From Siderastrea siderea (Eukaryota > Cnidaria > Anthozoa > Scleractinia > Rhizangiidae), in NCBI GenBank assembly GCA_964030785.1, contig OZ034975.1, positions 19,267,142 to 19,331,141 on the forward strand: a stretch of 64,000 nucleotides of DNA. Reading direction: 5' to 3'. This document shows, one piece after another, positions 56,401 through 64,000 of this stretch. The notes under the pieces were generated by a model, which worked only from the letters and a program-made list of their open reading frames with translations, was not told the origin of the DNA and made no database searches. Each line of letters starts with the position of its first letter. Position 1 is the stretch's first letter. Position numbers and translations under genes: made by a program.

Positions 56401-59400
56401 CATATTTGAAATGCACTGTGTCTTAGGAACCAATAATTTGAGAAGAAATTTATCTTGACAATGCACAATTGCACTCCAATTTCTTTCATTTTAAAGTGTT
56501 TCGAGCGATATCAGGCGTTATCAATAACAATTCTTGAATACAAAAATCAGTATAATGCTAGCGCAACCTTTCTTTTTCCCTTACATAACATAACACCTTT
56601 ATTTCACCTCGGATTTGCAATGGTAGCTGTATAGCTATATTCTCCGAGAAAGAAAAGACGAAGAAAAAATAAAGAAAGAAAATAATATTAATAATAAAAA
56701 TATAAATAAAATCATATGTTATATACAGTACATTAAACTACTATTTACATAGGTAACAATTGCATTGGTGTTCGAAAGAAATTTGGCATATTTTAGTTTT
56801 GAACTCATTCAAGGACGTTTGATTTTGAATGCTTTTAAAGTGAAAGTCGTTTCAACATTTTGTGGATTTTTGACACAGATAAACGACAAAGTTGCACCAA
56901 TTGAGTCAATCTACCTGTTTAAGACTTGAACAGTATGTCACCTAAAACAAAACCGACAGTTGCAATCAGACACTCACGAGCCGCCAGTTCGGCAATTTGG
57001 TTTTTCCGATAGTTTGCAGCAAAATAATTCCTGCTAGGTGTGTTGTCCGTTCCAAGTGTGGCATTTTCTTTTAAAAGATAAAGAAACGTAGTTGAGGCTT
57101 ACATCTGATGAGAACCCTTTCAGTGTGAAGTTTGTTCTTCAGAGGCTAGTCAAGAGAAAGTAAACGAATTGTGAGGCAACAAAAACGGCCGTTAAACGTA
57201 CCTCCCCTTAGCCTGGAAAATTGTCTGTCAGCAGTTGTTATAAGGTGCAGGGACCGATGGAACGAAAACCGGTCGACTTAACACTTAAGCAGACGACTAG
57301 CCGATTTTGGTAGCTCCATTGAGCAATCAAGCCGAATGCGCAAGAAAAAAAAAAAACGAAATTTAGACACAGTTTTCGGATTTCGCTAAGATAAGTTCGC
57401 TTAGTGCTATTGATTTTTGACTAGACTTTTAGTGGCATTTCGTGTTATTTGTTAACATCCGAATAATGAAAACCCAAAACGATAAGTTAAATTTTGCTGT
57501 TGTAAATAGGCGACGTTTAAAGTTATTTCAAGCGATAGCCCATAATCCGAGGAGATTTGACAAGCATTGACAGTTAAATGACAGGATATGGAAACATTGC
57601 AAAAAGCAAGCAAGACGGCTCGTGAATAAGAAAAATATTGTACAGATTCAAGCTCGAGAAAAATAATAATAAAACTGTGCTCTAGAGCTCGGATTCCCAA
57701 AACAGTTCCCCCAAAATATTGGAGGACAATCCGAACACTTTCGGGCTCAGTTTTGAGAAACACTTTTTGAAAGAGAACGAGTCAAAAAAAGCCCGAATAT
57801 TATTGGGCCCGAAAAGTGTCGCGACTGTTTTGATAATCGAACACCAGCTTATTCCTTAGGAGCTCCGCTGTGAGGCTAACCTATATATATTAGAAAATAT
57901 AAGCAGTAGCTTTTACAGTAGCAGACACGTGACAGGAAACACATTCCAATATTATGGTAACCAGTATTGCCCCGTTATTGAAATACGATGCAACTTGCAA
58001 GCGAAACACTCGGTGTAACACTGTCTCACTGCCTTATATCTTTCAAGATATGATTAAACTACATTTTTTGCACTTACAGCTCAATCTCGCAAGTGTTACC
58101 ATTGTTTAGGGTTCAGGCAACAATGCAGTGATGAAAATATATCAAGTCTGCAGGTTGCTTGCAAAAATCCTGACAGCTTATGCTTTTGGTCCATCACCAA
58201 ACTTAACAAGAGCCTGGAATATTTCGCGATGAGCTGCGCTGCCCAGCAGTCCTATGAAAAGCCCATGAGGGAATGCGAAAAAGCGATGAGGTCCGGTCTG
58301 GTACAGTGCTGCAGGATTTCCTCCTGTTACTCTGACTTTTGCAACACACAAAAGAACTCAGGTAAGCAACTGAAAAAAACATGTTATGAGTAGATCGGCT
58401 TGTTATCGATGTCACCTGTTGGTGACATCGACTGACGTTTTGTAAACCTGAGTGGAAGTCACCGTTAGAGTCGAGAAACTCAAAATCAGACTTCCGCTCA
58501 GTTTGTCGAAAACGAAAAACAGTCTCAAAGGCAACTGGATGAAACATAAGTTGTCGTTTTATAACAAGTAAGAGAATGAAGTGCTTGTTTTAAGAAGTTT
58601 TATTCAGTTATTTATTTACTTGTTTATTTATTTTTGGTTTTGTCGTTAGTTGGTGTTAAAAAACGTATTTGCACCATAAGTTCGTGTAATTGAATAGTAT
58701 GGTCTATCGAGTCATTAGCATGATCTATGTAGAGCATGTAAGGCTTCAAATCAACACATATATAGAACATTCTGTCGAATACAGAGAGCATACTAGTAAT
58801 GGGATTGATAAGGTCATTTTGAATACTCATTTGCCCCGCAATTTCCCTGTCAAGGGCACCCAACGAGAAAATTTTATCAAAATACTTGAAATATCATTTT
58901 CTGCTTTCTTAGATTGTTTCAGAGCCTTTTACAGATATACTTGTATAAGCCAATACAGATTGATCTGTTCGGATTTTTTAGCTGAAAATTTAGGCCGCAG
59001 AAAATTTTAGGAAACAGAATCCTATCCGCCGAATTTCCGAGCTGCTGATGGCTCTCCGAAAATGCTAGCTGACCTTATTTTGCACTCTAAACGACATATT
59101 TGACCCTCCGAAAACAATAGGAACTAACAAGTCCTCCTGTTGCGAAAATCCGTCGTGATGTTTTGCCGAAGAAATCTCTAGCTTTCTCTGCGATTAAATC
59201 CGAAAATCTCAGGCTATTTTAGGCCTTCCGAACAGATATTCCCCGAAACGAACCGTTGGGTGCCCTTAATCCCTGTGCTTCAAAGCTTCCTCTAGTGACA
59301 TAATTTCATACAGTTGTTTATGGAATATAGCGCATCCGAAATGGGAGCACTGATTGTCTGACTGGATGACACCATTGTCCAAAGACATTGTTTGTTTACG

Positions 59401-62400
59401 GCCTGTTTACCGTATTTACTTTTTATATCTAGCTACCTCACAAAGGAAACACAGAAGATAATTCTCTCAATACATTTAAATAAATGAATTGAACTTGAGA
59501 TCGAATTACGGTGACGTATTCTCCTAGTTTTTCTTCACTCACTTCTTCTAGAAATTCGATTTCTAACGGAATATTGGTTTTTTGTCGAGGGAGAAAATTT
59601 TTGCAAAGGCGAAAACCAAGAATAACACCGTCGCTGGGCAAACGCTTTTTCTAAAGCTTCAGTGAGTCTGAAACATTTGAATTCATTTCAGCATCATGCT
59701 TTTAAAGACTGATTTTTTTAAGGACCATGTTTATAAGCACTTCGAGGCTGAAAACGGGCTTAACTGTAAAATGTAATGTAAGAACATTAAGAATATTTTT
59801 AGCCTGAAATCGCCCCCCCCCCTCCCCCCCCCAAAAAAAAAAAACTAAGAACAATCAGCCCTGGCTCCCGGCCTGGCTCAGCCTCAGCTCTAAAATTAGA
59901 CATTCTTATCAAAAAAAATCAGTGTATGAATAAAAATTATTTGAGAATTATACCAGGGAAATAAAGTGAGAGAGGCTACTGAAAATTCGAGGAATTTGAG
60001 GAAGGGCACTATTGAAGGAAAAACAAAAGCATGCGACCTCTATATCATCTCATCACATCGCTTGCTATTCATCCTCCTCTTAGGATGGTGCAAGTGGTTA
60101 TGACAAATGATAACAAACAGACAACAGTGAAAGTCAGTTTTCTATCATTGTAATGGGCGTTATATTTGCCCAATACCTTTTTGCAGGCGGGGGTGTATGT
60201 CAAAAAAAGCAAAATCTGGTAGCAGTCATCTTCGGAGGAGCCGTGGTCATTCGAGGACTGAAGGAAAACCTTACGATGAACGGTTCTCTTTCCCATGACC
60301 CTGAGACTGGTGACAACATAGGAATGAACTTTACTTGGCATTATTGGAAAGTACCAAGGCACAATTACTCCACACTTCAGTTACTGGAGCAGAATCCATT
60401 TACAAAGATAAATATTTCTGACATACGCTATTTGGGGAACGGGTCAGGTCGTCTCACTACGCTTGATTCTAATGTTGTCCACTACAATGAAACAATCATT
60501 GTGAACTTGACTGTGGCAAAGGATTATCGTACGTCCAGCGTGTTCCAGATTGTCGGTATAGTACCAGAAGATCCGCCTGTAATATCTCAAAGGTAACATA
60601 CTTATTTTACTCAGTTAAGCGTTGTTTGTTCCTCGGGATACGCATTAATAAAATAATCTTTTAGAGTAGGAACACTCACTTTGAAGATGGAATTTCGCTT
60701 TTTTAGCCGCTCGCTGTTGCTGTTAGCGACTCGTTTAACAAAGCATTATTGTCGGAAGTGACCACTTCATATTTTAGGAGAAAGCGTACTCATAAAACGT
60801 GAGGTGAGCTCGTTGCAAGGCAGCCTGGCTTTTATTAGCTCCAGTTAAGCCATTGGGGAAACCTAGTCATGTCTGTTTGGCGGTGCCAGGCCACTTAAAG
60901 TGCCTATAAACCCAAAAACATTTTTAACTGATAAAATTCTCCATAATTTTCAGAGCAAAATGCCGAAAGAATCATTGTCTTTGCTTGAGTTCTCGATCTT
61001 TTTTAATGGACCGCCAAACTCCTGAAAAATTATTAAATTATTTTTCCCGCCACCGAGACAGAGAGATCTGGGTCGAGTACAAGAGTGAAGTCATAATATT
61101 CTCCATAATATTCAGAGCATAATGCCGAAAGAATCATTGTCTTTGCTTGAGTTCTCGATTTTTTTAATGGACCGCCAAACTCCTGAAAAATTATCAAATT
61201 ATTTTTTCGCATTGTGATTTCTCGCATTGTGACCACATCGCTGTAAATTTCACAAAGTAGCTTGCCCGAAAAGTTGACGATGCCGATTTCTTGTGTTGTA
61301 GTTAGCTGCAGCAACGTGTCAGACCTTTGTAAAGGAATTAGTATGCACACTATATCTTTCTATGGTGATAACCGGCCTTGAAGCCCGAAAAAAAAGGAAA
61401 AAGTGGGAGGCAGCCTTCTTTCAGGCTTTCTTTTCGCAACTGCATAAGTTGCGTTAATAACTGCGAGGATCTTCTCTACATTTATATCTTCATTCCGCAG
61501 TTCAAGTATATGAATTTCATATATTCATAATTTCATCTTCATCTTTCCCGGGTATTTTACGAACCAATTTGATGACCACCTCCCAGCTGGCTTGTTAGCT
61601 CAATTGGTTAGAGCGCTGCACCGGTATCGCAGAGGTCAGGGTTCGAATCCCGGCAGCCTGATTTTTTTCAGGCTTTCTTTTCGCAACTGCATAAGTTGCG
61701 TTAATAACTGCGAGGATCTTCTCTACTTTTATATCTTCATTCCGCAGTTGAAATATATGAATTTCATATATTCATAATTTCAAAGTACTCTGCGTTGTGT
61801 CGTCAACACTTCAAACCTGACAATTTTTCGCGAAGGTTTTCTGGATTGCTACACCATACATATTCTTGAACGACGAATGATCGGAAGCGAAGAGACGAAA
61901 AACGAAAAGTGTGGATTTTGTAAAGTAATAGCGAGCAATGCGGCAGCCTTCCACGCACGCGTTAATATGCTTGATGCATTATAACCAGGTTGTCGCAGAA
62001 GAAGGTATTGGATCAAACGATAGCTTTGGAAAGACGAATTCGGCGTTTATGTATTTCCATCGATTCACTCTGTCGTAAAAACAAAGAGGTATAACCACAG
62101 AATGCCCTGCCACGTGAGCTATTTTCAGTGGAGCCCATACGCGATATACGGTACGCAGAAAATTGTTACCCATTGAGTATGCTACTTATTCAAGTTGGCT
62201 ACACAGTAAGCGCAAAATTACACGTAAGCGGTGCCCAAAATAGCCATTAGGGCTTAAAATTAAAGACCGTATTTATAGAAAGTCCATCTTCAGCAGAACT
62301 GAACGCTCTTCCTCCACAATAACAAACCTTTGCCATTATTCGTCAGGCTATGAACGTGCCCCGCTACAAGAATGAAGAATGTCATCTTGAGTCGATCATA

Positions 62401-64000
62401 ACAAAACATTACCGTGCCAAGATCCCTTGTTCACAGCCTCCGTCGAAGTAGACTGCGAGCAGTCCCTGTGCGAAAAGGTCCCAAGAAGATCGAAGTGCGA
62501 GCGGTGAGCGGCGAAGTCTCGAGTCGTAAGTCGAGTAGGGCAGGCCGGCAAGTGGTTTACAAAATCTTACATTTCCGCTGGCACGTAGGATCTAAGGAAA
62601 CTGCTCGCACGTCGAAACAAGAAAAACGATTGGTAAGATAATCTCAGTTCAACCGATACTGACAAACTCTCACACTTAAACTTATAATTCTTGTCAATGT
62701 CATTTAGAAAACAATTGCCTTATTTTTATTGTTAATGCTGGTTAAAGAAATGGGCAAGACGTAAGTAACATCGCAGTTTCCACTTACTTCTATGTAAAAT
62801 AAATAAATGAAGTAGGGAATGCTTTATTAAAATCTTCGTTTAATCGATCTATAGTTTTTTCCAGTTCTTCTTCATTCTTTCTTCTTCGTAACCATTCTGT
62901 GTCGGCCCATTCTGTGTCGGCCAAAGATTCGTCCGGATAAGCTTCAAGTTCTGCCGCGATCGGTATATAGGTTGGATTCGACAAGCTCACTCGAACCCTC
63001 GAACTCCAGCTCTTAATCGACTGTGAAACTAGCCTCTGAGTCTTCCGATTCCGACCCGCAGTGCGAAATAGCATCATTAGGAGGCCATAGTTTGATCCAA
63101 AGCAGTTTGGAACTTAAAATAGCGTAATAAAAGTCTTTCTCCGCAACAAGAGAATGACTGAGATCTACAAGAAGACACCTCGGAGAACATACCAGTTTGA
63201 CGTCATTAGTTCCCAGTCTCCTAGTGGGGTGAAAAAACCAAAACTTTGGAGGTTAGTAAAAAATCGAGAATTCAAGCAAACACAATAATTCTTTTGACAT
63301 TTTGCTCAGAAATTTACAGATAGGTTTTTAAGCCAAAAAAATTTCGAGCCATAGGGGCTTAAAGTGTACGAAAATTATTCCTCTTTTAGACTAGGACTCT
63401 TACACCGCAGAAAAAGTTACGTCAAGCATATCACCTCAGCGAGTATTTAAAAAAAATGACGGTTATACCGTAACGAATGACATCAACCGCCTCCAGCTAA
63501 TTACTCCTCGCATTACCTTCTATCATTAAGAACGCGTTTAAACAACGTCATCTCTCTAAAATAACCCAAATCGCAGTTGCAAGTAAAAGGAGAACGATGA
63601 TCGCTAAAGCATTTGCTAATGTTATTAATCTAATCCGCTACATATAGCAATTAACGTCAGTTAAACTTGAAGAATCTGTCTATCTCTTTTCCTTTCAATC
63701 TCCATCTTTTTTCATTAGAATATAAACTACTCCTTCCTAAATAATTGTCATAACTGTCACTATGAACTTACTTTTTAATATCGTTCCGTAATTTTTTCAC
63801 CGTGCTGTTTCAAAACACATAATTACCTTAATTACCTGTTTCAGATGCTTGATTAACTGTGGGGTAAAAGTAATTCCGTCGGTTAAGCTAAGCATGGAGT
63901 CAGTCTGCCAAGGTTCCAAGTGTCCCAATATCACAACATATGATTGGATACTCTACGAAGCAAATAAATATTTTCGTAATAGCAGCGTGATTTGGCGAAG
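44423..64000 (+). CDS. Ig - Ly6/uPAR-like - REJ (polycystin-1-like) cell-surface protein, 5' part
   Basis: Seven exons join without a frame break: 44423-44474, 45583-45792, 46116-46271, 49169-49459, 58080-58361, 60187-60592, 63845->64000. The predicted protein starts with a signal peptide (MAVFLLLFLL), then an Ig-like domain over exons 2-3, a second Ig-like domain in exon 4, a cysteine-rich Ly6/uPAR-like domain in exon 5 and the start of a REJ region in exons 6-7. REJ regions occur in polycystin-1 and sea-urchin sperm receptors, next to a GPS site and, in polycystins, PLAT and membrane segments; those parts would lie beyond the window. The first five introns are phase 1, the usual phase for shuffled extracellular domains. 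Likely a secreted or membrane receptor. Extra phase-1 exons could be missing from the 8.6-kb intron. Confidence 0.75.
45298..45518. mobile_element. Hairpin MITE, ~221 bp, in intron 1
   Basis: GGCCTTCTCACGTCAAACTA at the left pairs with TAGTTTGAAGTGTGAAGGCC at the right. The match continues almost to the centre (AATGTTGGCCAACTCGTG; AACATGTTGGCAAACTGTTG), so nearly the whole element forms one long hairpin. Confidence 0.88.
45583..45792 (+). CDS. Receptor gene, exon 2 (Ig-like domain 1, first half)
   Basis: Acceptor CTCTTTCAG, donor CAAG|GTAATT. Encodes 69 full codons, including SSADVTCVAFDSSG, with the first Ig cysteine. The usual Ig tryptophan is not evident; the strand after it reads QKIKFMRK. 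Confidence 0.8.
46116..46271 (+). CDS. Receptor gene, exon 3 (Ig-like domain 1, second half)
   Basis: Acceptor TTTTTGTAG, donor CAAA|GTGAGT. Encodes YGPLGRYECHAFAV, the G-x-Y-x-C end of an Ig fold, and an N-glycosylation site (NVT). Confidence 0.8.
46286..47342. mobile_element. TTAA-flanked element, 1.06 kb, in intron 3
   Basis: TTAA (46282-46285) then AGAGCCAGTGTCACCCAAAG; the complement ends at 47342 before TTAA (47343-47346). Inverted ends are about 30 bases. Inside is a diverged direct duplication of ~200 bases (about 46845-47010 and 47045-47215) with a CGATCGATCGATC microsatellite. A frame at 46994-47332 spans the right end and is not a credible gene. Confidence 0.85.
47738..48338. mobile_element. 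TTAA-flanked element, 0.6 kb, in intron 3
   Basis: TTAA (47734-47737) then AGGCACACCTTCACCTAAAC; the complement GTGAAGGTGGGCCT ends at 48338 before TTAA (48339-48342). Inverted match about 30 bases, continuing GGCCTTGCG. Non-coding. Confidence 0.85.
48343..49168. other. Rest of intron 3
   Basis: No structured feature seen other than T-rich sequence. Confidence 0.35.
49169..49459 (+). CDS. Receptor gene, exon 4 (Ig-like domain 2)
   Basis: Acceptor CTGTTTCAG, donor AAAG|GTAAGT, phase 1 at both ends. Encodes ATTIQCIVTEAD with the first cysteine and GEKHGGNYTCVAVV with the second, spaced as in an Ig domain. NYT and NVS are N-glycosylation sites. No clear core tryptophan. Confidence 0.82.
49460..51345. 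other. Intron 4, 5' part
   Basis: No exon found with correct phase. A small foldback lies at 50286-50345 (CAGTCGTTTTTGGGGAGG paired with CTAAAAACGACTG). A GA microsatellite lies at 51058-51074. Confidence 0.4.
51346..53074. mobile_element. 1.7-kb near-perfect palindrome in intron 4
   Basis: Left arm about 51346-52018, right arm about 52395-53074, loop about 375 bases. The outer edge AGATCTTCACAGGCAGCCC pairs with GGGCTGCCTGTGAGATCT. The inner edge GTGAAATTCACTCGCCTCAC pairs with GTGAGGCGACTACTTTTCAC. The arms are about 95% alike over most of their length. Either a large foldback transposon or a recent inverted duplication. No target duplication identified and no coding frame convincing. Confidence 0.88.
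53075..54531. other. Intron 4, middle part
   Basis: A 20-base direct repeat, GTGAAAAATGGCGGACTACC with one change, occurs at about 54391 and 54430. No gene seen. Confidence 0.4.
54532..54690. mobile_element. MITE with GGGGTC arrays, 9-bp target duplication
   Basis: Ends GGGTGTCAGTAAAACGCGGG and its complement. The 9-base direct repeat CGGAGCAAC flanks both sides (54523-54531, 54691-54699). Each arm contains four consecutive GGGGTC units in inverted orientation, followed by CATTGTTCTTTTGTTTCGTT and its complement. Nine-base duplications are typical of Mutator-like elements. Confidence 0.92.
54700..57404. other. Intron 4, 3' part
   Basis: No gene. CATAACACCTTTATTTCACC at about 56586-56605, followed by a GATTTGCAATGGTAGCT block and an A-rich tail, may be the 3' end of an old retroelement copy in reverse orientation. 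Confidence 0.35.
57405..57888 (-). mobile_element. Truncated copy (C) of the TA-flanked element family
   Basis: In reverse complement it matches the first ~450 bases of element A: AGCGGAGC, AAGGAATAAGCTGGTGTTCG, TGCAATGTTTCCATATCCTG and CGGATGTTAACAAATAACA. The 3' part of the family is absent. Confidence 0.75.
58080..58361 (+). CDS. Receptor gene, exon 5 (Ly6/uPAR-like domain)
   Basis: Acceptor GCACTTACAG, donor CTCAG|GTAAGC, phase 1 at both ends, so the domain sits in one removable exon. Of 93 full codons, 11 are cysteine. It starts RKCYHCLGF and ends CCRISSCYSDFCN, the CC...C...CN signature of three-finger (Ly6/uPAR) folds. Such domains bind other proteins outside the cell. Coexistence with REJ in one chain is unusual to my knowledge. 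Confidence 0.75.
58407..58430. repeat. Perfect 10-bp hairpin
   Basis: CGATGTCACC-TGTT-GGTGACATCG, 46 bases after exon 5. Short; may be chance. Confidence 0.6.
58852..59267. mobile_element. MITE, 416 bp, in intron 5
   Basis: AAGGGCACCCAACG and its exact complement CGTTGGGTGCCCTT form the ends. Flanking TTCCCTGT and ATCCCTGT are alike at 7 of 8 bases, suggesting an 8-base target duplication. The interior is rich in CCGAAAAT-type motifs and non-coding. Confidence 0.8.
59268..60186. other. Rest of intron 5
   Basis: A poly(C) then poly(A) tract at about 59811-59844 may be unreliable in the assembly. No other feature. Confidence 0.4.
60187..60592 (+). CDS. Receptor gene, exon 6 (REJ region, start)
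   Basis: Acceptor TTTTTTGCAG, donor CAAAG|GTAACA, phase 1 to phase 2. Encodes about 135 residues: AVVIRGLKENLTMNGSLSHD, PETGDNIGMNFTWHYWK, several N-x-S/T sites and PEDPPVISQR. A beta-rich segment with S-xD-P-D-like and F-x-W-x-W patterns is typical of the PKD/REJ stretch of polycystin-1 proteins. Confidence 0.75.
60937..61203. repeat. Direct duplication, offset 162 bp
   Basis: A block of ~105 bases (TTCTCCATAATTTTCAGAGC ... CTCCTGAAAAATTAT) occurs at about 60937-61042 and again at 61099-61203 with few changes. The segment between is unique. Confidence 0.85.
61421..61549 (+). repeat. Cassette repeat, copy 1
   Basis: TTTCAGGCTTTCTTTTCGCA, AACTGCATAAGTTGCGTTAA, ATTCCGCAGTTCAAGTATAT and TCATATATTCATAATTTCA in order. 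Matches 61667-61784 with very few differences. Confidence 0.88.
61589..61661 (+). tRNA. tRNA-like gene in a repeat cassette (anticodon uncertain, GGT if read at the normal place)
   Basis: D arm TA-GCTC-AATTGGTTA-GAGC, anticodon arm CTGC-...-GCAG, T arm with GGTTCGAATCC. Pol III box A (TAGCTCAATTGG) and box B (GGTTCGAATCC) fit consensus, and T7 follows at once as a terminator. But the acceptor stem pairs poorly (GGCTTGT against CAGCCTG), the anticodon stem has a mismatch, and position 33 is C instead of T. It is therefore likely a tRNA-derived repeat and not a functional tRNA. Confidence 0.5.
61667..61784 (+). repeat. Cassette repeat, copy 2
   Basis: Same sequence as copy 1 (61421-61549), placed directly after the tRNA-like gene, so the tRNA-like unit is bracketed by direct repeats. 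Confidence 0.88.
61961..63844. other. Rest of intron 6
   Basis: Contains AGACTGCGAGCAGTCCC (~62450) with a weak inverted partner near 62602, an edge motif of decayed repeats. The minus-strand frame 62790-63077 (95 codons, with a duplicated ADTEW) looks protein-like in composition but I do not recognise it. Confidence 0.35.
62790..63077 (-). CDS. Unrecognised open frame, 95 codons
   Basis: Encodes a basic N-terminal part, SWSSRVRVSLSNPTYIPI, an acidic middle with a direct ADTEWADTEW duplication, and a charged helix RRRKNEEELEKTIDRL. There is no splice support and no family I can name. It lies inside the candidate THAP-bearing element and may be part of its coding remnants. Confidence 0.25.
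   Translation of the reverse strand: MMLFRTAGRNRKTQRLVSQSIKSWSSRVRVSLSNPTYIPIAAELEAYPDESLADTEWADTEWLRRRKNEEELEKTIDRLNEDFNKAFPTSFIYFT
63845..64000 (+). CDS. Receptor gene, exon 7 (REJ region, continues past the window)
   Basis: Acceptor CTGTTTCAG, phase 2 in. AG from exon 6 plus A gives Arg, then CLINCGVKVIPSVKLSM, CQGSKCPNITTYDWIL. The paired-cysteine strand followed by C-x-x-x-C and Y-x-W-x-L is the repeated pattern of REJ regions. No stop before the window ends. Confidence 0.78.

Larger units (their letters stand above)
61281..61960 (+). pseudogene. THAP-domain remnants
   Basis: ATG near 61287 opens MPISCVVVSCSNVSD with the first cysteine pair of a C2CH THAP zinc finger, then SMHTISFYGDNRP. 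A one-base shift leads to EARKKRKKW. After the tRNA-like repeat cassette the reading resumes as KYSALCRQHFKPDNFSRRF (~61779-61835), the C-x-x-H-F end of the domain. A second degraded piece, RRDEKRKVW and RAMRQPSTH, follows at about 61879-61955. The segment normally joining the halves is missing, so an intron or the inserted cassette separates them. Confidence 0.6.
60899..63358. mobile_element. Candidate TTAA-flanked element, 2.46 kb, with THAP remnants (intron 6)
   Basis: TTAA (60895-60898) then AGTGCCTATAAACCC; at the other side GGTTTTTAAGCC, then GAGCCATAGGGGC and TTAA (63359-63362). The ends pair only loosely, so boundaries are tentative. It contains the THAP-domain remnants at 61281-61960; THAP domains are the DNA-binding part of Kolobok and P transposases, which fits TTAA ends. 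Confidence 0.4.

Noticed and set aside
58203..58547. 114-codon minus frame over exon 5
   Set aside because: Shadow of the Ly6/uPAR-like exon on the other strand, which has correct splice sites and the cysteine pattern.
61589..61661. Functional tRNA-Thr(GGT)
   Set aside because: Acceptor stem mismatches, C at position 33 and the repeat context argue against a working tRNA; listed as tRNA-like instead.
1..64000. CRISPR arrays, operons or bacterial features
   Set aside because: No spaced direct-repeat array or bacterial gene layout; splice sites and repeats are those of an animal genome.

Overview
The window is animal nuclear DNA, A/T-rich and dominated by transposons, with spliced genes carrying GT-AG introns (one GC-AG). 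The repeat types (many short foldback MITEs, TTAA-flanked elements, a tRNA-like cassette) and the protein families (hAT proteins of the ZNF862 type, a REJ/polycystin-1-like receptor, RecQ fragments) suggest a cnidarian, most likely an anthozoan such as a stony coral. I cannot name a species; this rests on recognition, not a database search.

Layout. (1) 1-7620: a frameshifted RecQ helicase fragment at the left edge, then repeat-rich DNA with several MITEs, a clean 1.33-kb inverted-terminal-repeat element (3333-4660) with a 7-bp target duplication and GGCGACTTT satellites, and a 3-copy 65-bp tandem repeat. (2) 7621-30550: a 22.9-kb nest. The outer element is bounded by TTAA and GAGCCAGTCC inverted ends and carries an apparently complete six-exon hAT-type gene (8445-11440, minus). 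Its right arm is split by two large insertions: an 8.6-kb element (12710-21290) with ~850-bp inverted ends and one decayed long gene that has an XPG-like nuclease motif, itself split by a 2.9-kb element (14824-17743); and a 9.0-kb element (21407-30421) with ~1.8-kb inverted ends, itself hit by two related TA-flanked elements. (3) 30551-44422: a gene desert with a complex minisatellite, MITEs, a 2.8-kb TTAA element and a pair of diverged duplicated blocks. (4) 44423-64000: the 5' part of a plus-strand, multi-exon membrane/secreted protein gene: signal peptide, two Ig-like domains, a Ly6/uPAR-like cysteine-rich domain and the start of a REJ region, running off the right edge. Its exon phases join without error across seven exons. 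Its introns hold TTAA elements, hairpin MITEs, a 1.7-kb near-perfect palindrome, a tRNA-like Pol III cassette and THAP-domain remnants.

Only two genes look intact: the hAT-type gene and the Ig/Ly6/REJ gene. The rest reads as a record of successive transposon insertions whose order can be worked out from the nesting.
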